A stretch of 64,000 nt of DNA from Agathobacter ruminis (GTDB lineage: Bacteria > Bacillota > Clostridia > Lachnospirales > Lachnospiraceae): positions 22,752-86,751 of the forward strand of contig NZ_PDYG01000004.1 of the NCBI RefSeq assembly GCF_002735305.1, given 5' to 3'. Each line of letters starts with the position of its first letter. Position 1 is the first letter of the stretch. Positions 16,818-25,706 of this stretch are shown here, in pieces. A program made the translations under genes and the position numbers. The notes beneath the pieces were generated by a model. The model was not told where the DNA came from, searched no databases, and saw only the letters and a list, made by a program, of their open reading frames with translations.

Positions 16818-18591
16818 TTTCTTCCTCCTCCAGCAACTGCGGATAGCTCTCAATAACCTGATTCATAATATTCATCAATACATCAACAACAATCGAATTT
16901 CCCGATTGTTGATACATAGAAGTATCACTAACCACAATCTTAAAACTATCGCTAAATCCCATTAATCTTAAACATTCTCTAGGTGTCAGTTTTCTTAACC
17001 TACCATCTGTTGTCACGTAGTTATCGACACCCGCCCTATGCATCTTATGCATAGTAGTTAATAGTGGTCTTGCAATATCTAAATCCGTTTCCGGCCTAGA
17101 ATAAAATCCCTTGGTACCTGATGCTAGCACATATTTTCTTACTTTTTCACTCAAAAAGTATTTTTCTAAATCCTGCATCGTTTTTTCTTTATCTTTATTT
17201 TCTTCCTCAAACACAAAATCGCCATGCCAATTAAACTGCTGGTTTTTCTTTTGGCACAGTGCTACATCCCCGTCAATTTGCGTATATCTTTTAGTCAAAT
17301 TCTTATCACTTGTAACAAAATCAACGCCCTTGCTTGGAAGATAATATTTCCCCGACACATTATCTAACAAAAAATCCTTCATAGTGGTTTTCAATTCAAT
17401 TGGCTTTGGAAACTCAAATTTCTTTTTCAAGTTTAAATCATTTCTGAAACCAACCACAAAAACACGCTCTCTATTTTGCGGAATACCATAATCCCTAGCA
17501 TTTAAAACCTGATAAGACCATGTATAATCTAAATCTGTGAAAACCTGGCAAATTGTTTCCCATGTCCTTCCATCATCATTACTAAGAATCGCCTTCACAT
17601 TTTCATAAATAAAAACTTTTGGTTTAATCTCTTTCACTAAACGAGCATACTCATAAAAAAGAGTTCCTCTTGTATCCTCCAACCCTCGTTGCTTTCCAAC
17701 CAAACTGAAAGATTGGCATGGGCTACCTCCAACAAACAAATCCACTTCATTTGTATATTCTTTTCCATCCAAAAAGGAAACATTCCAATAAAAATGTCTG
17801 TCATCCAAATCGTAATTTGCCATATACGATTTTTTTACATTATTACTAGACTCTTTAGATGCATACAGAGAATCAATGTATGCTTTTTTATCATCATATG
17901 AAGAAAGCTTATTCAGATCATTATTTATTTGTAAAACCTGTATTTTTTCATGTAGCATTCCCAGTCGCTCACTGATATCACGTGTATTCTTCAATATCTT
18001 TCTACCATTAAGCTTATCAATAATCTTTTTCAGCTTTACTAAATCTGAACAAATTAACGACCAATCAATTTTATCTCCACTATTAAATTTCGCGTCAGTT
18101 TTTTCTAGCAGAGACCAACTATTGTCTTTATGATAATCGTTTAATATCTCTATCGCATACATCAATCCATGAAGCAGTAAATTGTTTCCTTTCTGTTTCT
18201 TTAAGCTATCTAAAAACTTTGTATACTCCTTCAGTCTTGCCTTCTTAATTTCTTTCATCTCAATAACTTGTTGAAGTATAAATATATCAAGATCTACTAT
18301 AGTAGCATCCACTAATTCGATTTTCTGACACTGATTTTCAAACAACTCTGCATCGTGATCTAAATCGCTTTTTAACTCTTCAGCATCTTCGCTTGACTCT
18401 ATACCCCTTATAATTTTCTCAAGCAGAGTGAATTCTTTTTTTATCTCTTCAATATCTACTGGGACACTCTTACTTAAAATATCGACATCCCCATTATCAC
18501 ACGCAAACACAATTTTATTATCAAGCCCCATTCTATTTAATGCATGCTCGATTGCGCCAATTCCTGAAAAACATGTTGCCAAACGTATCAT
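16804..18591 (-). CDS. DNA (cytosine-5) methyltransferase with a large insertion
   Basis: Transfers methyl groups from SAM to cytosine C5. Motif I is TCFSGIGAIEHAL (residues 6-18), the catalytic PCQ is 291-293, ENVK 330-333 and QNRERV 372-377. The C-terminal motifs are LTPRECLRLMGF and the QQSGNS motif, and the target-recognition region lies between motif VIII and these. About 230 mostly helical residues (about 34-265) separate motif II from motif IV, where typical enzymes have around 40-50. It starts five bases after the HEPN-like gene and overlaps the HNH gene, so modification is encoded before restriction. Confidence 0.93.
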   Translation of the reverse strand: MIRLATCFSGIGAIEHALNRMGLDNKIVFACDNGDVDILSKSVPVDIEEIKKEFTLLEKIIRGIESSEDAEELKSDLDHDAELFENQCQKIELVDATIVDLDIFILQQVIEMKEIKKARLKEYTKFLDSLKKQKGNNLLLHGLMYAIEILNDYHKDNSWSLLEKTDAKFNSGDKIDWSLICSDLVKLKKIIDKLNGRKILKNTRDISERLGMLHEKIQVLQINNDLNKLSSYDDKKAYIDSLYASKESSNNVKKSYMANYDLDDRHFYWNVSFLDGKEYTNEVDLFVGGSPCQSFSLVGKQRGLEDTRGTLFYEYARLVKEIKPKVFIYENVKAILSNDDGRTWETICQVFTDLDYTWSYQVLNARDYGIPQNRERVFVVGFRNDLNLKKKFEFPKPIELKTTMKDFLLDNVSGKYYLPSKGVDFVTSDKNLTKRYTQIDGDVALCQKKNQQFNWHGDFVFEEENKDKEKTMQDLEKYFLSEKVRKYVLASGTKGFYSRPETDLDIARPLLTTMHKMHRAGVDNYVTTDGRLRKLTPRECLRLMGFSDSFKIVVSDTSMYQQSGNSIVVDVLMNIMNQVIESYPQLLEEEENGGK

Positions 18592-18596
18592 TCTTA

Positions 18597-19028
18597 TTAC
18601 CTACTTCTTCTATATTTTTTCGCTATACTTATTCTTAATTTTTCCATTCTCTGTTGAAGATCATATACACGTTGCTCATCATAATGCAATCGTTCCTTTA
18701 CATCCTGAAAAGCCTCATACTTCTCTTGCAAATCTTCAATGTAATGGAAATCCAAATAACATTGGTGTGCCCAATAATTACGAATTTCTCGTATTTCTTC
18801 TAATAACTCATAATCCTTAGGTTTTATCTTTGCAAATCCTTTTTCTTTATCCAATTTCCGAAACTCTTTGAGCACTTTTCCTAGTGGAGCATCTGCTAAA
18901 ATCTCGTAATTGTCATCAAACCTACCATCTTTTATTGTCGCAAAAATAATCTTCAAATCCTGCTCTAGATACTGCATAGACATCAATAATTCACTATGCA
19001 CCACCTTAAACAATTCCATCTCATCCAT
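18597..19028 (-). CDS. HEPN-like protein
   Basis: This 143-residue all-helical protein contains RNYWAH at residues 83-88, matching the HEPN RNase motif R-N-x3-H. It is followed by a basic coiled-coil C-terminus ending KKYRRSR. HEPN proteins act as metal-independent RNases in toxin-antitoxin and abortive-infection systems, or as inactive partners. The gene lies between the XRE regulator (9-base gap) and the methyltransferase (5-base gap). A MTase-linked HEPN protein could be an RNA-targeting arm of the defence island, which is inference. Confidence 0.6.
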   Translation of the reverse strand: MDEMELFKVVHSELLMSMQYLEQDLKIIFATIKDGRFDDNYEILADAPLGKVLKEFRKLDKEKGFAKIKPKDYELLEEIREIRNYWAHQCYLDFHYIEDLQEKYEAFQDVKERLHYDEQRVYDLQQRMEKLRISIAKKYRRSR

Positions 19029-19037
19029 ATTTCTTCT

Positions 19038-19772
19038 CTATAACGATAACGGTGTAATTGTATCATTACCCTTGTCCGTTAATACGTACACCCTATCTTT
19101 GTCTGTTATTTGTATACTCGTCTTCAAATAAGTTTCTTCTCCAACCAATCCATCCGCTTGATTTACAATCGCTACAGATACTCTAATGGATATGAGATTA
19201 AGCTCGATATCCCTCATTTGGTTATAGACTTCCTTATTTGCTGTAAGAAATGTAACCTTTGATTCTGGGTTAATTACCTCAGCTTCTTTACTACCTATGA
19301 TTGCCAATATATCTTCCTTTGTAACTAATTCTTTTGTTACTGGAATGAAATACCATGCGTCAAATGGTGCTCCCTCAATCTTTGCTGAAAGTGGCGCTCC
19401 GGCAGTTCCATCACTTACAAACTGCCACTTAAACCCAGTTCTACAAAGTGTTGGTAGAAGTGTATTCATTGGCGACCACTCACTATTTACCATAGTCGCA
19501 CTGATATCATCTTCGTCATATTTATTTGAATCATATCCAGCTGCTTCTAACAGTTCTGCATAAGTCACCTTCGCTACCTTTGCCATTTTCTTAAGCGTCT
19601 GAACAGTCGGTGATACATCACATTTTTTATTAATGTACTTACTGATGTATCCGAAACTGATGTCTGCTTCTTTTCCAAAGGCGGAATATGATCTGTCGCC
19701 TATTGCAGCTTTAAGTACTTCTGCAAATCTGTCTTTATCAAACTCATAATCTGGATCTACATTTCGTCTCAT
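19038..19772 (-). CDS. XRE-family regulator heading the restriction-modification operon
   Basis: The 244-residue protein has an N-terminal helix-turn-helix (about residues 14-75, AFGKEADISFGYISKYINKK) and a C-terminal domain of about 150 residues of unknown type. The start at 19772 was chosen because GGAGG stands 8 bases upstream; the ATG at 19787 has no such site. It opens the operon and probably acts as a controller: copies of TATCATTTTAT lie in its own promoter spacer and upstream of the divergent recombinase operon. The C-terminal domain may sense a ligand or protein. Confidence 0.8.
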   Translation of the reverse strand: MRRNVDPDYEFDKDRFAEVLKAAIGDRSYSAFGKEADISFGYISKYINKKCDVSPTVQTLKKMAKVAKVTYAELLEAAGYDSNKYDEDDISATMVNSEWSPMNTLLPTLCRTGFKWQFVSDGTAGAPLSAKIEGAPFDAWYFIPVTKELVTKEDILAIIGSKEAEVINPESKVTFLTANKEVYNQMRDIELNLISIRVSVAIVNQADGLVGEETYLKTSIQITDKDRVYVLTDKGNDTITPLSL

Positions 19773-19796
19773 GGCATAATCCTCCATTCAAATCCA

Positions 19797-19825
19797 ATCA
19801 TACCATAAAATGATATATTTGTCTT
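19797..19825 (-). promoter_or_regulatory. Promoter of the restriction-modification operon
   Basis: Read on the minus strand, AAGACA (19825-19820) and TATGAT (19802-19797) are separated by 17 bases. The spacer contains one copy of the ATCATTTTAT repeat, which would let a bound repressor block the polymerase. Confidence 0.55.
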
Positions 19826-20013
19826 TTTAAAATTATAATCTGAATATACTTTTTCTTGTATTTCCAATATATTCCAGCTCGCCATTATCATTTTATAATC
19901 CGCCAACTATCATTTTATGATTATAAAATTATAATTTTATCTTGCTTTACTGTATTTTCTGTGTATAATATAGATAAAGTGATGGTTAAATTATAACTTT
20001 ACTATCATTTTAT
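19805..20013. repeat. Four copies of ATCATTTTAT, candidate operators
   Basis: The decamer occurs at 19887-19896, 19909-19918 and 20004-20013 on the plus strand and at 19805-19814 in inverted orientation. Three of the four are preceded by CT or TT and followed by AA or GA. They flank both divergent promoters, so they are likely sites for the XRE protein at 19038-19772. Confidence 0.6.
19942..19969 (+). promoter_or_regulatory. Candidate promoter of the recombinase operon
   Basis: TTGCTT at 19942-19947 and TATAAT at 19964-19969 are separated by 16 bases. It is flanked by the ATCATTTTAT repeats. The transcript would have a leader of about 400 bases before the gene at 20380. Confidence 0.5.
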
Positions 20014-20379
20014 AAAAACTTTTGCTTCAGTTTAGTAATGAGCGATTTAGACCCCCAAATGTATATAGAGGGATATATTTCTGCAGATTCAGACCTGAAC
20101 TGTCCCATATGTTTTATGAAAGGGCATAAGCCCATATATTTTTTGAAATTTATTTTAAAAATTTACACGAGTTTTTTAGTAATCAGTTCTGACTCGGTCC
20201 AAATATAAGGTAGAGGGATAAGAAGTAAATCGGATGCAATCACTTATAAATGCTTACCTGATACAGCATCCACACTTACCACTTCTTCCATGATATCCAT
20301 AGGTGATATCACAAAAGGACTTTTGGTATCAACTCCAACCGGAGTTTACATACAAATTTTAAGAAAGGAGGACACACAT
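19976..20379 (+). other. Long untranslated leader before the recombinase operon
   Basis: No convincing gene is found here. A weak hairpin (GGGC-ATAA-GCCC) followed by ATAT and a T run at about 20127-20147 could attenuate transcription. Positions 20292-20312 repeat, inverted and with one mismatch, the left-end segment 9820-9840. The rest shows no clear signal. Confidence 0.4.
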
Positions 20380-20613
20380 ATGCTTAGACACATTTGGGTT
20401 ACACCAAAGCAGTTTTGCGAGCTTACCAAATTATCAATGGATGAAATGAATTCCATTGCTGATGAATATGGCTTCGTCACAAAGGAAGAAAACGGCCAGC
20501 TTTACTTAGATCTCATGGATTTTGGCTACGTCTACAAAACAGTCCACATGATTAATCGCGTTGATTTAAGCAAAAGATATGAGCCATTCACAGAAGATGA
20601 TTTATCAGCGTAG
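20380..20613 (+). CDS. Small putative DNA-binding or directionality-factor-like protein
   Basis: This 77-residue protein starts MLRHIWVTPKQFCELTKLSM. Its helix-turn-helix-like opening recalls excisionase or MerR-type small proteins. The ATG at 20380 follows an AAAGGAGG site; the longer frame to 20290 has none. It precedes the first recombinase by 40 bases and is probably cotranscribed, the usual place for a directionality factor. The assignment is by position and size, not by a firm motif. Confidence 0.5.
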   Translation: MLRHIWVTPKQFCELTKLSMDEMNSIADEYGFVTKEENGQLYLDLMDFGYVYKTVHMINRVDLSKRYEPFTEDDLSA

Positions 20614-20653
20614 GTTCTGATTCGCAAATGATTGAGAAGGGAGGTGATGCGGA

Positions 20654-21766
20654 TTGAGCAGATACATCGTTGATTCAGTTTCTAATGGAACAATCGTGTA
20701 CTTTATCATCCGCGACACTTCCAACAACTCAATTGTTCCACTTCCTACCAAGTATCTAAAATTCAAAAAGAATCTTGGCAGAAAGAAAAAGACTTTAAAG
20801 AACATAGCATTAAAGCTTACCTGGTATCTTAACTACCTTGAGGACAACAAACTTACCATCAACAAAGTGCTAGAGCTTTCCGCTTTTGAACAGCAGGAGC
20901 ATTTCACAAGCTACCTACACTTTATTAGGGCAGGCAGACATACTGCATCAGGCAAATGTCCTGACAACAACACAGCAAACGACTACTTAAGAAGCATCTT
21001 CGATTTTTACGATTTCGTAATCCTCGAATATGACAACGGCACTGCACTTAAGGTACTTAGAGATTCCACCTTTGTATATACCAACTCCATTGGACTTCGA
21101 TATGCAAAGACAGTAAAGACTTTTCATGGTTATCTTCCCAGAGAAGAACATCATGCAAAGAGTATTACAGAAGATGATTTACACACTTTGATTTCATCAG
21201 CACGAACCAAAAGAGACAAGCTCTTACTTCTTCTTTTGGAAGAAACCGGTTTTCGTATCGGTGAAATCTTAGGAATTAAATATACGACAGACATTGATTT
21301 TGAAAACAAGAAAGTATTTGTTCGCTACAGAGAAACAAATCCAAACGGTGCTTATGCGAAATATGCAGAAGAACGTGGAGCAAGAATTTCAAACTCTACA
21401 TTTGACCTTCTCATGATTTATTTAACTGATACGACCGAGCTTCGCAAAAACACAGATTACCTATTTGTTTCTGAAAGCGGTCCTTCCAAGGGAAAGCCCC
21501 TTACCTTAAGTGGTGTAAATTCCCTATTTGAAAGACTAGAAAAGAGATGTGGTATTAGCGGACATTCCCATATGCTTAGACACTACTTTGCTAATGAGCG
21601 AAGAAAAGCTGGTTGGGACATGGCACAGATTTCAACTTCTTTAGGTCACAAGAACATCGCTACTACAGAAGCTTACCTAAATGTTGAAGATGACGAGCTT
21701 GCCGAAGCAAACGACAACTACTTCGTTGAATCTATGAAGTTTGTCAACATTAACGACTTCCTTTAG
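20654..21766 (+). CDS. Tyrosine recombinase 1 of the trio (TnpA-like)
   Basis: The 370-residue integrase has an N-terminal SAM-like core-binding domain (about 35-160) and a catalytic domain (about 165-360). The active-site residues are visible: R201 in GFRIGEILG, H306-x-x-R309 in HMLRH, H332 in LGHKN and the nucleophile Y341. It appears intact. The start is a TTG with GGGAGGTGAT upstream. Length and order match TnpA of Tn554-type elements. Its stop codon lies inside the 5' arm of the RNA structure at 21761-21880. Confidence 0.88.
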   Translation: MSRYIVDSVSNGTIVYFIIRDTSNNSIVPLPTKYLKFKKNLGRKKKTLKNIALKLTWYLNYLEDNKLTINKVLELSAFEQQEHFTSYLHFIRAGRHTASGKCPDNNTANDYLRSIFDFYDFVILEYDNGTALKVLRDSTFVYTNSIGLRYAKTVKTFHGYLPREEHHAKSITEDDLHTLISSARTKRDKLLLLLLEETGFRIGEILGIKYTTDIDFENKKVFVRYRETNPNGAYAKYAEERGARISNSTFDLLMIYLTDTTELRKNTDYLFVSESGPSKGKPLTLSGVNSLFERLEKRCGISGHSHMLRHYFANERRKAGWDMAQISTSLGHKNIATTEAYLNVEDDELAEANDNYFVESMKFVNINDFL

Positions 21767-21880
21767 GATGCCGCACTTATGATATGGCTTTCGTTCATCT
21801 GTAAAGCCTACCTACTGATATTTTTACCCCGGCTTGACAGATTCTCTTACAGCCAAGAGTAGTGGCTAAGCATCCTAAAG
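21761..21880 (+). ncRNA. Predicted pseudoknotted RNA element between recombinases 1 and 2
   Basis: A perfect 11-bp outer stem pairs CTTTAGGATGC (21761-21771) with GCATCCTAAAG (21870-21880). Inside it are stem GGCTTT/AAAGCC (21786-21791 with 21803-21808), whose loop contains ATCTGT (21797-21802) able to pair with ACAGAT at 21837-21842 as a pseudoknot, and a hairpin CTCTT/AAGAG at about 21843-21858. The 5' arm holds the stop codon of recombinase 1, and the recombinase 2 ribosome site follows 16 bases after the 3' arm. A cis-regulatory leader, a ribozyme or a folded recombination site are all possible. Confidence 0.55.
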
Positions 21881-21909
21881 AAAAACATTACACGAAAGGA
21901 GATTGCCTT

Positions 21910-23826
21910 ATGGGCGCACTGAAAATAGCACAAATTGAATATTCTTACGTCCATGAGGAAATCATTCGCACTGGATACAAAGAAGCTACCGGTATTGATT
22001 TAATTGAGAGCTTCTTACTAAGTCGAAGAATAACTTCCTTAGATGACGTAGACCTTGATACTGCAATTGATTTCTACAACATGGTTTTGACTTGTACAAC
22101 AATTACAGACACACAGAAAGCTCACTTTGCATCAGCTCTTGAAATGATAATCCGCTTAAGAGGAAAGTCTTTTCCTGAGTTAAAAGAAGTCATCAAGGAC
22201 AGAGCCAAGCGAAACAAGCTGGAGTTCTTCTTAGCATTACGAAACATCACTGACTTAGCTGATATTGATGCAGTCGACAGAGTAGAGTTTGAACGCTACA
22301 TATCAAACACCTTTGTAGCCAAACGAATCGAATATATAAAGATCATCGATAGAGCAAAGCTATATGCCATTGAGCAGTCAATGAACGATTTACATCCACA
22401 TGTACTTCGTTATGAGAACAAGCTTATTTACCTTACATATCATCCGAACATCGCAATTGCAAAGCAGTTTGAATATACGCAGGTAAAGGAACCGCTTTTC
22501 TTTGATTTTTCGCTCAATGTTTCTGAGGTTTTAAAGCGTCAGGTATTTGCATTACTAAAATACAACCTTGAAGACGGAGACAAAGTAACTACACATATGC
22601 TTCTTCAGAATCGTATTACTCCGCTTTGGTACTTATACAAATACTGTGTTGAGCATGAAATTGATGATATTTCAAAGGTTACAAATGCTGAAGTAGAAGG
22701 ATTTATAGAGTACTTAAATACATTACCAATAAAGAGCACCACATGTTCTAGAGCTGCATTTAAGCGAATACGAAAGTTTACATTTTTAAATGCACCATCA
22801 ATTGATTGGGATGCATCCGCTTGGTTTTTAGAGCGCTTTTCCTTTACAGAAGGAAGAGTAAATCCTTCAAATCCATGTGAAGCATTCTACTTTGATGATG
22901 TTGAAATAACAGAAAACCTTGATTTACTGAAAGACTACATGAAATACCTACTTGGTCTTTCTCAGAGACTTTCAATTACATCTATTTACATGATTTACAA
23001 CAATGTAAAGCGAATGCTTTTCTACTTCGATGAAAATGGCATTTACCTTACTAAGCTTACAAAGGCAGACCTTGAAAACTACATCAATTACTTGCAAAGA
23101 AAAGATGTCCGTGTTGCAACTATAAATTCGCACCTAGGTGAGATTTCTAAATTCATTTACTACTTAGAAGCAAAAGAATGTATACAGCCTCTTAGATTTC
23201 ACTTTGAAAAATACAGAGGATTTGAGGTTTACAAACACAACGACATTTCCGTTTCAAAGGAAGATCAAAGAAAAGTTTTCGAGGTGCTTGGATACTTCCC
23301 TGAGGAGCTTCGATTAATGTTTTTAAATCTTTGGTGTTTAGGTATTCGAATAAATGAAGTCTGCACAATAAAAGGAAATGCTTACCTCTTTGATGGCTCA
23401 ACCGCTTGGTTTTTGATCTATCAGAACAAAGCCAAAAGAGAAAAACGAATCCCTATACCAACAGAGCTTTACGACCTTATGACAGAATACATCAAGCGAA
23501 ACAATATCGCTCCAGATGAATATGTGTTTAAAGCCCCACATACAAACGGACCTTACCGCTCTGGAACCTTCAGAAAGCAGATGAATATTCTCTTTGACAA
23601 GTATGGAATATCTGAAACCTATAAGTTCAAACCCCATGGCTACAGACACACACTTGCCACGGAGCTTTACAACGATGGCGCCAATATTCAGTGCATCAGA
23701 GAATACTTAGGACACTCTAGCGAAGACATGACCAAGCACTACATCGACCATCTACCAAATAAGATAGACAAATTAAATGAAGAATACTTCGCTACCAAAA
23801 ATAAGGAGGGCATTCAATGGAACTAA
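21910..23826 (+). CDS. Tyrosine recombinase 2 of the trio (TnpB-like)
   Basis: At 638 residues it is much longer than ordinary integrases, as in TnpB of Tn554. The C-terminal catalytic domain shows Arg in CLGIRINEVC, HxxR in KPHGYRHTLA, LGHSSEDMTKHYIDH with the second His and the Tyr, all intact. The N-terminal 400 residues probably hold two DNA-binding domains. The start at 21910 follows AAAGGAGATT; the earlier GTG at 21862 lies within the RNA structure and was not chosen. It overlaps recombinase 3 by 10 bases. Confidence 0.88.
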   Translation: MGALKIAQIEYSYVHEEIIRTGYKEATGIDLIESFLLSRRITSLDDVDLDTAIDFYNMVLTCTTITDTQKAHFASALEMIIRLRGKSFPELKEVIKDRAKRNKLEFFLALRNITDLADIDAVDRVEFERYISNTFVAKRIEYIKIIDRAKLYAIEQSMNDLHPHVLRYENKLIYLTYHPNIAIAKQFEYTQVKEPLFFDFSLNVSEVLKRQVFALLKYNLEDGDKVTTHMLLQNRITPLWYLYKYCVEHEIDDISKVTNAEVEGFIEYLNTLPIKSTTCSRAAFKRIRKFTFLNAPSIDWDASAWFLERFSFTEGRVNPSNPCEAFYFDDVEITENLDLLKDYMKYLLGLSQRLSITSIYMIYNNVKRMLFYFDENGIYLTKLTKADLENYINYLQRKDVRVATINSHLGEISKFIYYLEAKECIQPLRFHFEKYRGFEVYKHNDISVSKEDQRKVFEVLGYFPEELRLMFLNLWCLGIRINEVCTIKGNAYLFDGSTAWFLIYQNKAKREKRIPIPTELYDLMTEYIKRNNIAPDEYVFKAPHTNGPYRSGTFRKQMNILFDKYGISETYKFKPHGYRHTLATELYNDGANIQCIREYLGHSSEDMTKHYIDHLPNKIDKLNEEYFATKNKEGIQWN

Positions 23827-25706
23827 AATTTAAAGAATTTAACAGTTATAAGCACCTAACGGAAAAAGACTTAAAATCCGACTACTACAAACCGGAGTAT
23901 GGCTTTGATTTAAGCCTACTTCCAACGCTTTCTCTCCAAGAGCAGTTAGCTCCTTTTATCTTAGAGCGAGGGAACACACTAACCTTTTTAAGTCTTTACA
24001 TAGACCGTAGAAGCTACATGCTCTTTGCTGAATTCATATCCAACTGTTATCCGGATCTTGAATCTATGTTAGACCTTGATGTTGAATCAGCTACAGCAAG
24101 AATGATTGGTTTTCTCCATGACAAAAATATTAATCCTAGAAGAAAACAGATAGATGGTTTTGTCTTGCATCCTGCTATTCGCTACATAGGCCAAGCACAT
24201 TTTTATTGCTTACCTAAGGACAATTTCATCTTCTATAGAGACCTTGACTGCTACAAAGACGTTCCAAAGAAGAAGCAATCCTCCGCACATTATCATCCGG
24301 AGTACTTCTTCAACCTTAATATATTACCGTCCTCCTTAATAGAAGAATTTCGAGAATTCATTACTGCAAGGGGAAAGGAATTATCTTTTACCAGTATTAC
24401 CAATGAAAGACGATGCTTTGGCCACATAGCTGACTTTTTATGCGATACCTATCCATCCATCAAGTCTTTATATGACTTAGACAAAGATAGCTGTATTAGA
24501 AAATATAAAATTTGGGCTATGAAGCATCAGATACCTTTAACCATTACCAGTAATAAGAGAAACAAGTTACATCCAGAAACAAAGATACATCCGTTTTTTA
24601 AGTACCTAAAGACCATCCTTTCTTACTTTACCTATGATGACGGATTATTCCATTTTGAGGATGATATATGGATATTGGATAGGCTTGATTTTCCTGTCAG
24701 GCGTCCTCCGGTTAACACAATTGCTAGCATCAATTTTGAGAACATCCTTCAAGACAAGATGAAAGCTGAAACAAAGAAAGCTATTCTCTTTCGTCTCAAG
24801 GAAGTTTCTGCAAGAACAGCAGTAAATGATGTACATGTAATTAATGTTTTCACCGAATATCTTGCAAGGGATTACCCTCAAATAGAATCCTTTGCCGAAA
24901 TTGATCGAGAGGTAATTGAGTCTTACTTGATTTACCTAAATACGGAAGATACTAGACGCAAGAACTATCGCACAGAGCTTATATCTCTAAAGATTATATT
25001 AGCCACCATAGGTCTTGTAATAGATGAATATTCTCTTACGAAATTATTCTTCCCTGAAGATATTCCAAAGAACAATATTCCAGTCTTTCGCTTTTATACG
25101 GATAGCGAGCTTGAAACTTTAAATAGAGGATTTAAAACTCTAGATTCTCAGACCGGACGATTAATGATTCTTCATGAAATCTTAGGTTGCAGAATCTCTG
25201 AGACACTTACCTTAAGAACGGATTGTATTAGAGAAGATGAAAACGGACACTTATACATCACCATTCATCAGGCCAAAGTTAACAGAAGTTATCGAAAGCC
25301 TATAAACGATGATATTAAAAATTTAATTGAAAGTGCCATTGCATACACAACATCACATTACGGTCCACGAGATTATATCTTTGTTGACGACAATAATCCT
25401 GATAAGCCTATGACCTATGGAGCAATGTATTACCGAGTACAGTGCATGATTATTGAAAACGACTTACGTGATGACCACGGAGAACTCTTTACTGTAAGTA
25501 CTCATCTTTTCAGAAAGACCTATGGAAAAAGACTTTGTGATATGGGACTTGATGATTCTATTATCGCCAAGTTACTTGGACATGCCAATACTTCATCTGT
25601 TAAGCACTACCGCAGAATGACAAGTAAAGTCCTTGCTGAAGGCACTAAAAAACTTAGAGAAGAAAAGGACAAAACCATTAATAAATACAAAGGAGGTTGG
25701 AACTAA
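23817..25706 (+). CDS. Tyrosine recombinase 3 of the trio
   Basis: The 629-residue protein is similar in layout to recombinase 2. Catalytic residues are Arg in LGCRISETLT, HxxR in THLFRKTYG, His in LLGHANTSSV and Tyr in KHYRRM. The start is at an AAGGAGG site inside the end of recombinase 2. Its stop codon shares a base with the ATG of the next gene, so translation is coupled. Three adjacent tyrosine recombinases are the hallmark of recombinase-in-trio and Tn554-like elements, where all three are thought to act together. Confidence 0.88.
   Translation: MELKFKEFNSYKHLTEKDLKSDYYKPEYGFDLSLLPTLSLQEQLAPFILERGNTLTFLSLYIDRRSYMLFAEFISNCYPDLESMLDLDVESATARMIGFLHDKNINPRRKQIDGFVLHPAIRYIGQAHFYCLPKDNFIFYRDLDCYKDVPKKKQSSAHYHPEYFFNLNILPSSLIEEFREFITARGKELSFTSITNERRCFGHIADFLCDTYPSIKSLYDLDKDSCIRKYKIWAMKHQIPLTITSNKRNKLHPETKIHPFFKYLKTILSYFTYDDGLFHFEDDIWILDRLDFPVRRPPVNTIASINFENILQDKMKAETKKAILFRLKEVSARTAVNDVHVINVFTEYLARDYPQIESFAEIDREVIESYLIYLNTEDTRRKNYRTELISLKIILATIGLVIDEYSLTKLFFPEDIPKNNIPVFRFYTDSELETLNRGFKTLDSQTGRLMILHEILGCRISETLTLRTDCIREDENGHLYITIHQAKVNRSYRKPINDDIKNLIESAIAYTTSHYGPRDYIFVDDNNPDKPMTYGAMYYRVQCMIIENDLRDDHGELFTVSTHLFRKTYGKRLCDMGLDDSIIAKLLGHANTSSVKHYRRMTSKVLAEGTKKLREEKDKTINKYKGGWN

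Noticed and set aside
20290..20379. Longer start for the 77-residue gene
   Set aside because: The upstream ATG has no ribosome site and its first codons coincide with the 21-base repeated segment; ATG 20380 has AAAGGAGG.
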